Below, piece by piece: positions 16,535 through 24,998 of a DNA stretch of 38,083 nt; position 1 is the first letter of the stretch; every line of letters begins with the position of its first letter. This DNA is from Syntrophus gentianae (GTDB lineage: Bacteria > Desulfobacterota > Syntrophia > Syntrophales > Syntrophaceae). The stretch is taken from NCBI RefSeq assembly GCF_900109885.1, contig NZ_FOBS01000014.1, positions 51,844 through 89,926 of the forward strand. The letters are read 5' to 3'. The notes beneath the pieces were generated by a model. That model saw only the letters and a program-made list of their open reading frames with translations. It made no database searches and was not told the DNA's origin. Position numbers and translations under genes: made by a program.

Positions 16535-18865
16535 TTACTGGTAGAGGTATTGCTGAAAGCCCGAGAAGAGATGGGCAATCTCTTCCGGTCGGCCGAGATC
16601 GGCCACGGCGTCGGCGAGGGAATCGGAATATTTCAGGCGCAGCAGCGGTGAAAGTTTCGCCGAGTCGAGTTCTTCCACGCCGACCGATACGTAATGGGAG
16701 AGAACGAAGTCTAGAAAGATCTGCTGCTTGCTGCTGAAATGGCCGTGAATCATTTTTTTCGCCCTGGCCGCGCGCTCCTCGCGGGTCAGCGGAGGCAGGG
16801 CGTAGGCTACATAGGCCAGTACGTCGAAGAGGTCGCTCTGTTCCGCGTCGATGATTTTCTGCATTTCCCCCAGTTGATCCCTGCCGAACCCTTTTTCCTC
16901 TAAGCCCTCCAGCAGTTTCTTCCGCGTGTCCGGGGCACTCCAGAGGGCGCGCAACTGATCTTCGTCTTGGAAGAATTCGGGAAGGCGGCCGAAAAGGGCC
17001 TCCATGAACTGATGGGCCGACATGGGGGTCCCGTCGGGATGCCAGAAACTCGTCGCCATCATGTGCTGAATCGCCCGGTCCTTGCCGTCTGCCAGCTTCA
17101 CCTTGATCTTCTGCCGTGGATGATACTCTCCAGACGGCTCCCGCGATTTTTCGGGGGGTGACGGCTCCGAACCCGGATTCGGCCAGTTTGTCCGCGGTTC
17201 CGGCTCGTCCGGTGGGCCGTCCCACTCCGGATCGTTGAAGTGATGGTGCGCCCTTACAAAGTCGTAGATCGTGAAATAGTCCTTGCCGTCGTAAAGCCGC
17301 GTTCCCCGGCCGATGATCTGCTTGAATTCGATCATGGAATGGATGGGGCGCATCAGGACGATGTTCCGGATGTTTCGCGCATCCACGCCCGTGGAGAGCT
17401 TCTGCGAGGTGGTCAGGATCGTGGGAATCGTCTTCTCGTTGTCCTGAAATGCACGGAGGTGCTGCTCGCCCAGGGCCCCGTCGTTGGCCGTCACCCGCTG
17501 GCAGTAGTTCGGGTCGGCGCTGGTTTTCAACTGGTTGATGAGGTCGCGCACCGCCAGGGCGTGGTCCTGGGTGGCGCAGAAGACCAGGGTTTTTTCCCGC
17601 TGGTCGATCTGGGACATGAAGATCTCGACCCGCTTCTTCTCCCGCTCCCGGATTTCGATGATCCGGTTGAAATCGGCTTCCTCGTAAAGCCTCCCCGCCT
17701 CGATCTCGCCTTCGATCAGCGTGTCGTCGGACGTGTAGACATACTCGTCCAGGGTCGTGGCGATCTGCTTCACCCGAAAGGGCGTCAGGAAGCCGTCGTT
17801 GATGCCGTCCTTAAGGGAGTAGACATACACCGGCTCGCCGAAGTAGGCGTAGGTGTCCACATTGTCCCTGCGCTTGGGCGTGGCGGTCAGTCCCAGTTGC
17901 ACGGCGGGGGCGAAGTATTCGAGGATGCCCCGCCAGTTGCTCTCGTCGTTGGCGCCGCCCCGGTGGCACTCGTCGATGATGATGAAGTCGAAGAAATCCG
18001 CCGGATACTCGCCGAACCAGGGCGATGGATGGCCGTCTTTCGGCGGCCCGCTCATGAAGGTCTGAAAGATCGTGAAGAACAAACTGCCGTTCTTCGGCAC
18101 CTTGCCCTTTCTGCGGATGTCCTCCGGGGCGATGCGCACCAGGGCGTCTTCGGGAAAGGCGGAAAAGGCGTTGTAAGCCTGGTCGGCCAGGATGTTGCGG
18201 TCGGCGAGGAAGAGGATGCGCGGTCGCCGGGTGGGTTCCCCCTCCGGCTTCCAGTCCTTCAGGTTCCAGCGGCTGTGGAAGAGCTTCCAGGCGATCTGGA
18301 AGGCGATGAAGGTCTTGCCCGTGCCCGTGGCCAGGGTCAGCAGAATGCGCGACTGACCGTCGGCGATGGCCGCCAGCGCCCGCTCGACGGCGATGTCCTG
18401 GTAGTAGCGCCCCTGAAAGTAGCCGCCCCGGTCTTCGAAGGGCACGGCGGCGAAGCGGTCGCGCCAGACGTTCGGTGTGGCAAAGGTGCGGTTCCACAGC
18501 TCGGCCGGTGTTGGATACTGCACCAGTTCGGCCTCGTCGCCGGTCGCCATGTCGATGCCGTAGAGGCCCTGCCCGTTGGTGGCATAGGAAAAGCGGATGG
18601 CGAGCTTCTCCGCGTAATCCTTGGCCTGACCCACGCCCTCGGTCAGCGCTTTGTCCCACGCCTTGGCCTCGATCACCGCCAGCTTGGTGTTGCGGTACTC
18701 CAATATGTAATCGGCCGCCAGCGCCTTTCCCCGCCGGCCGGCCCCCTCGATCCGCCCCAGGGTGATCGGGTACTCCCGCCGGATGCGGCTGCCCTACACC
18801 ACGCCCCAGCCCGCCGCCTTCAAGGCGGGATCGATATGTTCGGCTCGGGTTTCCGCTTCGTTCAT
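16535..18865 (-). pseudogene. hsdR: Type I restriction enzyme R subunit, interrupted by an in-frame TAG at codon 24
   Basis: From the ATG at 18865 (4-base ATGA overlap with rhuM) the frame reads MNEAETRAEHIDPALKAAGW, then GVV, a TAG at 18794-18796, then GSRIRREYPITLGRIEGAG and the rest of HsdR without further breaks to 16535. The full frame is 776 codons. The nuclease motif is ADYILEY...AVIEAK; then come the helicase Walker A TGTGKT (about residues 180-185), DECH (298-301), LTATPKR and a C-terminal HsdR helical domain. The TAG most simply derives from a Glu GAG. No ATG, GTG or TTG occurs between the TAG and the nuclease Asp; the first TTG (18703) lies after it, so reinitiation would lose that catalytic Asp. 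Restriction is therefore probably inactive unless TAG is read through. Confidence 0.85.
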
Positions 18866-19914
18866 GACTTTCGTCCCTTTTTGAGCTTGCTTGAAGGCAC
18901 TGTCTTGGGTAGCCGTTTTACGGCGTTCTCGAAGTCCACATCCACAGCCCTTGGCTGGGAATCCAGAAACGCATGATATTGGCGGTATTCTGTCTCGGTT
19001 TTTGCTTTTGCCATTTCGGCGGAGATTTTCCCTGCGTGATCGAGAAGTTCCCGGCCGGATATCCTGAGAAACTCATCCAGCTTCGCAATCCAGTCTCTCA
19101 TGGTCATCGGTCGGCGTTCCATCGCCTGTAGCTCGGCGAATTCAATATAAATCGTCACGATCCGGTTAAGGGTAGGAAGCTCCTCCTCGGAAAGATAGTT
19201 TTTAGCGATCGAGACATCATCCTTGCGGATGATCCCGCCAGGTCTCGTGGTTTTGAGCCCCATGAAGGGTTGCGTTGAATCGGCCCGTTCATAGATGACC
19301 TCTGCCGCCGTGTGTCCGTGAGCGGCCCAGTGCATCTTGTTCTGAACGATGGCAAAGAACTGCTGGGTCATTTCAGAGTCGGGGGTGTAGTCCACGCTTG
19401 TTGCGTAGATGTCCAGCACTTTCTGGTAAAAACGCCGCTCGGACGATCGAATGTCGCGGATGCGTTCCAGCAGTTCGTCGAAGTAATCCTTCTGCCCCTT
19501 GCCCGGAGGGTTCTTCAGCCGTTCGTCATCCATCGTGAAACCCTTGACCAGATATTCGGTCAGGCGGTCTGTGGCCCACTGGCGGAATTGCGTTCCCCGG
19601 TGGCTGCGGACCCGGTAGCCGACAGCGAGAATGACCGGCAGGCTGTAGTGCTTCAACACACGGTTTACCCGGCGTTTCCCTTCTGTCCGAACTTGTAAGT
19701 ATTCCTTACACGTTGCGGTCTCCTCCAGTTCGCCTTCCGCATAAATGGCTTTCAGGTGCAGATTTACATTCTGGGGTGTCACCTGAAACAGCTCTGCGAT
19801 CAGCGCTTGTGTGAGCCAGAGCGTTTCGTCCTCGAACCGGCAGTGAATGCGCGTCCGCCCATCCTCCGTCTGGTAGAGGATGATGCTCGATTGGGGCTGG
19901 TCTTTTTCGGACAT
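18862..19914 (-). CDS. rhuM: RhuM family protein embedded in the type I RM operon
   Basis: 350 residues. The start is the ATG at 19914 with AGGAG eight bases upstream; the longer frame starts at a GTG without such a site. The N-terminal half is the Virulence_RhuM domain: IILYQTEDGRTRIHCRFED, LWLTQALIAELFQVTPQNVN (helix-turn-helix-like), LKHYSLPVILAVGYRVRSHR and GTQFRQWATDRLTEYLVKGF. The C-terminal half continues with the family's SSERRFYQKVLDIYATSVDY and MHWAAHGHTAAEVIYERAD, a region with resemblance to Fic/Doc-like toxins. The name comes from a Salmonella pathogenicity-island gene; biochemistry is unknown, but homologues are frequent inside type I RM operons. It lies 10 bases after hsdS and overlaps hsdR by 4. 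Confidence 0.9.
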   Translation of the reverse strand: MSEKDQPQSSIILYQTEDGRTRIHCRFEDETLWLTQALIAELFQVTPQNVNLHLKAIYAEGELEETATCKEYLQVRTEGKRRVNRVLKHYSLPVILAVGYRVRSHRGTQFRQWATDRLTEYLVKGFTMDDERLKNPPGKGQKDYFDELLERIRDIRSSERRFYQKVLDIYATSVDYTPDSEMTQQFFAIVQNKMHWAAHGHTAAEVIYERADSTQPFMGLKTTRPGGIIRKDDVSIAKNYLSEEELPTLNRIVTIYIEFAELQAMERRPMTMRDWIAKLDEFLRISGRELLDHAGKISAEMAKAKTETEYRQYHAFLDSQPRAVDVDFENAVKRLPKTVPSSKLKKGRKS

Positions 19915-19924
19915 GGCGATTCTC

Positions 19925-21019
19925 CTACAATTGTCCACTGAAAGCCTGATGCAGCAGTGAATTTTTCAGCTTATCGAGCGCGGCGAGCTTGCGCTGGTAA
20001 ATCGTTTCAAAATGTCGGGTTTCTTCTTTAAGTGAGTCGAGTTGCTTTGCAATATTTTCCTGTACGGTTTTCTCTTCTGGGATAGTAACTCTTTCATCAT
20101 GAACAAAATTACGGTTTAGCGTTGGTACTCCTGCACCTGTTGCAAAACGTTTGAGATCGAATTGATTCAAAAACCACTAAACAAATTTAGGATCGTTGCC
20201 GTGAAACTCCTTTACGTAAAGGGCAGTATTTAGTGGCCAGTAATCCTCTTCAATGTAAAAGACACTGCCAATACTTCCGCTTCGTCCTGTTGTAACCCCA
20301 GGTCCTTTGATCGGTCCTTCATTGTGCGTATCAATGATCCCGCTTGAGCTCACAAGGGGGAATTTCCCAGGTAATCGTGATCTTGTTGGCAAATCAAAAC
20401 CTCTTTGAAGCACACAGACATCCTGTAGCCGTTTGTCTATCCATGCCTGCCCACGCTGGGTAAAGACGGATTGGAGGTGACTTTCGAAGAGGGCACGGGT
20501 GTTTTGGAGGTTCTTTTCGGCCTTGGCTTTGGCGGTGGCAATGCCTTCAAACGCTTTGTCGAGGATGCCGACGATTCGCTGCTGTTCAGGGAGCGGGGGG
20601 ATTGCGATTTGTAAACCCAGAACTTGTTCACGTGATATTCCCGGTATTGCGGCACCGGTCGACACTGTTTGAAAATGATCAAAGGTTGAACAGAGAAACG
20701 CATAGATGAATAGAGGATCAGCACCCGTAACTCGAACAGCCATTAATTGGCGGCTTATAGCTACTTCATCTTGGTCGAGTAAGTTGATCTTACCAACACC
20801 AGATCCTTTAACCGTGATCAGAATATCGCCACACTTTGCTTTGATTTTTGGTTTTTCAGTCCACTTCGAAATAATCGGATTCAAAGGGCCAAAATCAGAT
20901 GGTCCAGTAAGATAGCCAATGCCTTTAACCTCAGTATTATAATCTTTTGCTTTAATATGTTGTCCAGATATCAATTGACATACCTGTCCGAGTGTTTTCA
21001 ATGACCAACCTGCCTTCAT
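19925..21019 (-). pseudogene. hsdS: Type I RM specificity subunit, interrupted by an in-frame TAG at codon 281
   Basis: The frame from the ATG at 21019 to the stop at 19925-19927 is 364 codons, with one internal TAG at 20177-20179. Codons 1-140 or so are target-recognition domain 1 (GWSLKTLGQVCQLISG). IPPLPEQQRIVGILDKAFEG and the following coiled coil are the central conserved region. Domain 2 begins near 195. The break falls in NDPKFV-TAG-WFLNQFDLKRF, where family members usually have Tyr, so TAC or TAT to TAG is the simplest change. The second conserved region (TIPEEKTVQENIAKQLDSL) and LLHQAFSGQL end remain in frame. A 280-residue product could still fold as a half-subunit, as known for NgoAV and EcoDXXI. 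The gene is markedly AT-richer than hsdM and hsdR. Confidence 0.85.
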
Positions 21020-22062
21020 AGCCCTTCCCCATCCCCAAGGGCCAGTCGCTGACGGGCGATTTCAATGGAACGGTGCAGTTTGGCCTCCAATACCTCTTTC
21101 GGCGGCAGCAGGGTGAGATAATCGGCAACGCGGATGTTGCTCTTGTCCAGTTGCAACAGCTCCACGTGCTCATGGTTTTTCCCTGTACAGAGGATCAGAC
21201 CGATGGGAGTGTTCTCGCCTTCCAACCGCTCGTGCCTCTCCAGATAGCGCAGATACAGTTCCATCTGACCTTTATAGGACGCGTCGAACTCACCGATTTT
21301 CAGATCAATCACAACCAGGCATTTCAGACGACGATGGAAAAACAGGAGATCGATGTAATAATCACGCTGGTCAATGGTTATCCGTTTTTGCCGGGCCAGA
21401 AATGCGAAGTCACTTCCCAGTTCAATGATAAACCGCTGCAGTTCGGCCACAATGGCGGCTTCAAGGTCTTTTTCGGCATAGGTATCGGCAAGTCCCAGAA
21501 AATCCAGCAGATATGGATCACGAAAAGCCAGATCCGGCGAAAACTGCCCCTGATTGCGGAGTGAGCTTATTTCCTGACGAATGGTTTCCTCCGGCTTCCG
21601 GGAAATCGCTGTGCGTTCATAGAGCATGGATTTGATGCGCTCCTGCAATTGACGCACACTCCATCGTTCCAGACGACACATCTCTATGTAAAAATCCCTT
21701 TTGAGCGGGTCATCAAAACCAATGAGCAGGCGCAGATGCGACCAGCTTAATTCTGCACACACTGTGTGCAGAATTTCCTGTTCAGGAAAAGCATTGGCCA
21801 TTTGCAGGCAAAGCCATAACTGGCGTTCGCTCCATCCTTTCCCATATTCCAGGATTAATTGACGAGATAGAGTGGATACGATCTGCATGCCATATTCGGA
21901 TCGTTCTCCGCCGAGCACTTCCTTTTGCAGGCGACTGCCGATGTGCCAGTACAGCAAAGTCAGTTCAGTATTCACGGCAGCAGCAGCGCGTTGCCGAGCT
22001 CTTTCTATAAGCCGACGGATGTCCATCAATATCGATGAATGTTCAATAGGATCAATTTTCAT
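21016..22062 (-). CDS. DUF1016/YhcG-type PD-(D/E)XK nuclease protein
   Basis: 348 residues, the normal length of the family. The N-terminal DUF1016_N half has LYWHIGSRLQKEVL, YGMQIVSTLSRQL, GKGWSERQLWLC and LSWSHLRLLIGF. The C-terminal nuclease half has RDYYIDLLFFHRRLKCLVVI with Asp238 and DLK at 253-255, plus YLRYLERHERLEGENTPIG, the PD-(D/E)XK pattern with Asp in place of Glu (common in the family). The predicted nuclease is usually found in defence loci. It overlaps hsdM upstream and hsdS downstream by 4-base ATGA junctions, so its expression is locked to the methylase and specificity genes. The stop and all motifs are intact. Confidence 0.9.
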   Translation of the reverse strand: MKIDPIEHSSILMDIRRLIERARQRAAAAVNTELTLLYWHIGSRLQKEVLGGERSEYGMQIVSTLSRQLILEYGKGWSERQLWLCLQMANAFPEQEILHTVCAELSWSHLRLLIGFDDPLKRDFYIEMCRLERWSVRQLQERIKSMLYERTAISRKPEETIRQEISSLRNQGQFSPDLAFRDPYLLDFLGLADTYAEKDLEAAIVAELQRFIIELGSDFAFLARQKRITIDQRDYYIDLLFFHRRLKCLVVIDLKIGEFDASYKGQMELYLRYLERHERLEGENTPIGLILCTGKNHEHVELLQLDKSNIRVADYLTLLPPKEVLEAKLHRSIEIARQRLALGDGEGL

Positions 22063-23513
22063 AACAACCCTCTGATGTTCGCCAGCACCGCCGCGCTCTC
22101 CGCATCCAACGCCACAATCTCTTCTAGAATTTCCTGCGGGCTGCGGTGTTTCACTTCCTCGCCGCCGTTGGGGTTCTTCACGGAGAGGTCGAAGGTTTCC
22201 GGATCGATATCCGCCACGTCCACGTTCCAGCTTTTGGGTGAAGCGGCCAATGTTTTTTGCAGTTCGACGAATTCGGCGAGGTCCTCATCGTTCAAGGGAT
22301 TGGTCTTGCCCAGGTTGCGGCCGGGGTCGAGCTGGTAATACCAGACCTTCCGCGTGGGCGCGCCTTTCTCGAAGAAGAGGACCACGGTCTTCACGCCTGC
22401 GCCCTGGAAGGTGCCGCCGGGGCAGTCGAGGACGGTGTGGAGGTTGCAGCCCTCCAGGAGGAGCTTTCTCAGGCTCACCGAGGCGTTGTCGGAATTGGAG
22501 AGGAAGGTGTTCTTGATGACAATGCCCGCCCGGCCGCCGGCCTTGAGCATCCTGATGAAGTGCTGGAGGAAGAGGAAGGCCGTCTCGCCCGTGCGGATGG
22601 GGAAGTTCTGCTGGATCTCCTTGCGCTCCTTACCGCCGAAGGGCGGATTGGCCAGGATCACGTCCATGCGGTCCCGGTCCTGGATGTCGGCGAGGTTTTC
22701 GGCCAGGGTGTTGGTGTGGCGAATGTCCGGCGCTTCGATGCCGTGGAGGATCATGTTCATGATCGCGATGACGTAGGCGAGGGACTTCTTCTCCTTGCCG
22801 TAAAAGGTGCGTTCCTGCAGCGCCTTGAAGTCTGTGGTGGTCAGGTTGTGCCCGGCCTTGAGGTAATCGAAGGCTTCGCACAGAAAGCCCGCCGAGCCGC
22901 AGGCGCCGTCGTAGATCCGTTCGCCGATCCGGGGTTGCACCACCCGCACCATGGCCCGGATGAGGGGGCGCGGGGTGTAATACTCGCCGCCGTTGCGCCC
23001 GGCGTTGCCCATGTTCCTGATCTTGGCTTCGTAAAGGTGGGAAAGCTCGTGCTTTTCCGTCTGCGAGTGGAAGCGGAGCTCGTCGATGGAATCGAGGATG
23101 TCGCGCAGGTTGTATCCGCTGGAGATCTTGTTCTTGATCTCTCCGAAGATCTGCCCGATCTTGTATTCGATGGTGTCCGGCCCGCTGGCCTTCCGGGTGA
23201 AGCCGCGCAGGTAGAGGAAGAGCCGACGCTCCACGAAGTCATACAGGTCGTCGCCGGTCAGGGCCCTGTTGTGGTCGAGCCGGCCGTCCTCGCCCCTGGG
23301 TGCGGCCCAGTTTTCCCAGCGGTAGGGCGCGTCGAGGAGAAAGGTGTACTCTCTTCCTTCCAGTTTCGCCTCCGTGGCCTTGTCCTGCTCAAGATCGTCC
23401 AGGTATTTCAGGAAGAGCAGCCAGGAGGTCTGCTCGGTGTAGTCCAGTTCCGTGGTGCAACCCGCCTCTTTCCGGAGGACGTCGTCGATGTTTTTAAAGG
23501 CTTGTTCGAACAT
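22059..23513 (-). CDS. hsdM: Type I RM methyltransferase subunit (N6-adenine)
   Basis: 484 residues, full length. The N-terminal HsdM helical domain (FEQAFKNIDDVLRKEAGCTT, QTSWLLFLKYLDDLEQDK) precedes the methyltransferase domain. GGEYYTPRPLIRAMV leads into motif I, YDGACGSAGFL (Asp202 onward), and motif IV is NPPF (Asn289-Phe292) within DVILANPPFGGKER. Both motifs are intact. First gene of the operon, with AGGA six bases before the ATG at 23513. It should methylate adenine at a site chosen by HsdS. Its GC content is high; a 60-base sample (22681-22740) gives 37 G/C versus 25 in an hsdS sample (20761-20820). Confidence 0.95.
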   Translation of the reverse strand: MFEQAFKNIDDVLRKEAGCTTELDYTEQTSWLLFLKYLDDLEQDKATEAKLEGREYTFLLDAPYRWENWAAPRGEDGRLDHNRALTGDDLYDFVERRLFLYLRGFTRKASGPDTIEYKIGQIFGEIKNKISSGYNLRDILDSIDELRFHSQTEKHELSHLYEAKIRNMGNAGRNGGEYYTPRPLIRAMVRVVQPRIGERIYDGACGSAGFLCEAFDYLKAGHNLTTTDFKALQERTFYGKEKKSLAYVIAIMNMILHGIEAPDIRHTNTLAENLADIQDRDRMDVILANPPFGGKERKEIQQNFPIRTGETAFLFLQHFIRMLKAGGRAGIVIKNTFLSNSDNASVSLRKLLLEGCNLHTVLDCPGGTFQGAGVKTVVLFFEKGAPTRKVWYYQLDPGRNLGKTNPLNDEDLAEFVELQKTLAASPKSWNVDVADIDPETFDLSVKNPNGGEEVKHRSPQEILEEIVALDAESAAVLANIRGLL

Positions 23514-23611
23514 GAATTCCTGTTCCTGCAGATTTCCCGCGGATCCTGCGCTGAAATTTCAGGCCATTGAAATACGGATGGTTAAACCGGTGATTTCATC
23601 CGGATCGTGAC

Positions 23612-24055
23612 TCAGATGAGGATGTCGATGCGGGTGCCGAGGTAGCTCTGCCCCCTGCTTTCGGAATAGTATGACCGGACGATACTGTCCATTGCTGTTA
23701 CGGACATTCGGGGGGCGGCCATTTCCGGATCCAGGGGGGAGAGGTTTTCCGTGCGTCCGATTTCCTGAAGATCCTGTTTCAACTGAACAACGGCCTGCCG
23801 CGCTCCGGTGAGATTGCCTTCCCCGAGGGCCCGGCCGATTGCATCGTAGTCCTGGGTTAATTTCACGCTGAATCTGTCAAAAACGGCGGGCATCGTTTGT
23901 GACAGATCTTTGTAAGCCAGTTGGGCCCTTTCCAGATAGCCGCCGTTGATGGAGCGCAGCAGATGGCGAAAGCCGTTCCGGACCTGGCCGAAACCAGGCG
24001 AGGAATCGTGCACCTGATAAGCATTGCTGTTGGCGGTTATTCGGGAGAGGGACAC
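23612..24055 (-). CDS. Small two-repeat protein of unknown function behind a structured leader
   Basis: 147 residues from a GTG at 24055, with AAGGAA eight bases upstream. It contains two similar helical segments: FRHLLRSINGGYLERAQLAY followed by KDLSQTM, and YDAIGRALGEGNLTGARQAV followed by VQLKQDLQEI. Both read as pairs of amphipathic helices with an alternating Leu/Ala pattern. There is no signal peptide or membrane segment. I recognise no function. Its leader carries a terminator and a riboswitch-like fold (24159-24275), so expression is probably controlled by attenuation. It ends 98 bases before hsdM, but no terminator was found between them, so some read-through into the RM operon is possible. 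Confidence 0.75.
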   Translation of the reverse strand: MSLSRITANSNAYQVHDSSPGFGQVRNGFRHLLRSINGGYLERAQLAYKDLSQTMPAVFDRFSVKLTQDYDAIGRALGEGNLTGARQAVVQLKQDLQEIGRTENLSPLDPEMAAPRMSVTAMDSIVRSYYSESRGQSYLGTRIDILI

Positions 24056-24158
24056 GGGACAATTTCCTTTTCATATCGTCCCAATAAGAACAGGGACTCG
24101 ATCCGTTTGCGCTTTTAAACCGAGTTGTCTTCATTCGGTTCACTGCGCTGCTTTCCAC

Positions 24159-24201
24159 AAAAAAGCCGCCAAGGATGAATTTCTCCATCTCTCCTGGCGG
24201 C
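24159..24201 (-). terminator. Intrinsic terminator in the leader of the 24055 gene
   Basis: In transcript sense GCCGCCAGGA (complement of 24192-24201) pairs with TCCTTGGCGGC (complement of 24165-24175), with one bulged base, and is followed directly by six T (complement of 24159-24164). It lies about 100 bases before the GTG start, so it would end transcription ahead of the gene unless it is prevented from forming. Confidence 0.8.
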
Positions 24202-24275
24202 TCGGCTGTCTCGTCCTTTGAGACCCGTTGCTTTCCGTTCCCCTGTACAGACGCACAGGTGGGTTGGCTTTTTCA
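24195..24275 (-). ncRNA. GEMM-like (c-di-GMP-I family) riboswitch candidate
   Basis: In transcript sense the segment reads CCAACCCACCTGT, a short loop, ACAGGGGAACGGAAAGCAAC, GGGTCTC, a loop AAAGGAC, then GAGACAGCCGAGCCGCC. It recalls the GEMM-I layout: first hairpin, the ACGCAAAGCC joining strand (here ACGGAAAGCA), second hairpin (GTCTC/GAGAC) and a closing AGCCGgG. The expected outer helix P1 is not apparent, since no GGC-AACC type partner for the 3' end GAGCCGCC was found just upstream. The 3' end overlaps the 5' arm of the terminator, a typical switching arrangement. A possible -35 TTGACT lies at the complement of 24371-24376. Confidence 0.5.
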
Positions 24276-24491
24276 GGATTTCTTTTCAGGGTGCCTCTTT
24301 TTAAAAAGTTTGCATTCCTGCGGTGAGGAAACAAAACTTATTGAATACTAAGTAGCATTGCTTCCAAATAAGTCAATACCTGAAACTTGGTATTTTGGAT
24401 TAAGGATTAGGTGCAATGGAAAGCATCCATCGGAACCATCTCCCTTCACTGTGGTTCAGCCGTGGCATTTGTGCCTCTTGATTGACTCCTG

Positions 24492-24998
24492 TCAGGATTG
24501 TTTCCGGCGAAGAGATTGAATGCCGGCATCGAGTTGTTGAAGAAAACGTGATCTGTCGCGCTTGGTGAGCGGTGGAGGGCCACCCGTGATCTCTCCCGTG
24601 CTCCGAAGTTCCGACAACAGATCCCGTGTCGCAAGGGCCGAACCGATGTTGTCTTCCGTGAAGGGCTTTCCGGACGTTCCGATGACCCAGGCTCCTGCCT
24701 TCAGGCAGCGGCTCGCCAGCGGGATGTCCGCGGTGACCACAATGTCGCCGGGCTGCACGTGTTCGACAATCCAATCATCGGCTGCATCGAGCCCGTCCCC
24801 TACGATTTCGAGTACAATCCCTCGGTTCTCCGGAACTCGCATCCAGGAATTGGCCACCAGAGTGACGTGAAGGCCATATCGGCTTGCGACGCGGTAAACC
24901 TCCTCTTTGACAGGGCACGCATCGGCATCGACAAAGATGTGCAGCAACTGAAAATCCTCCTGATTCTTCCGAGGCCGGTCCCTCTCCCCACTGCTCAT
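24492..24998 (-). CDS. YaiI/YqxD family protein (UPF0178, DUF188)
   Basis: 168 residues. The PIN-like family core is complete: IFVDADACPVKEEVYRVA, LVANSWMRVP, ADDWIVEHVQPGDIVVTADI with PLA, and GKPFTEDNI. The acidic residues (DADACP, DDW, TADIPLA) lie where PIN-type RNases have their metal ligands. Function in the cell is unknown. The ATG overlaps the stop of the upstream methyltransferase in an ATGA, so it is translationally coupled. The segment before IFVDAD (MSSGERDRPRKNQEDFQLLH) is longer than in most homologues, but no better start is visible. Confidence 0.92.
   Translation of the reverse strand: MSSGERDRPRKNQEDFQLLHIFVDADACPVKEEVYRVASRYGLHVTLVANSWMRVPENRGIVLEIVGDGLDAADDWIVEHVQPGDIVVTADIPLASRCLKAGAWVIGTSGKPFTEDNIGSALATRDLLSELRSTGEITGGPPPLTKRDRSRFLQQLDAGIQSLRRKQS

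Larger units (their letters stand above)
24056..24491. other. Leader region between the two-repeat gene and the YaiI gene
   Basis: 436 bases with no coding potential I can support. It is the 5' leader of the minus-strand gene starting at 24055 and contains the riboswitch-like fold and terminator described separately; the remaining upstream third is AT-rich. Confidence 0.6.

Noticed and set aside
17240-18976. 578-codon plus-strand frame
   Set aside because: It is antisense to hsdR in GC-rich DNA. The minus strand carries Walker A, DECH and other HsdR motifs.
18794-20179. TAG read as an amino acid (recoding or pyrrolysine)
   Set aside because: TAG is used as a normal final stop here (protease gene at 7295-7297, beta-helix gene at 13252-13254, hsdS end at 19925-19927), and no suppressor tRNA is in the window. 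Nonsense mutation is simpler.
22257-23570. 437-codon plus-strand frame
   Set aside because: It is antisense to hsdM, whose motifs NPPF and DGACGSAGF are on the other strand.
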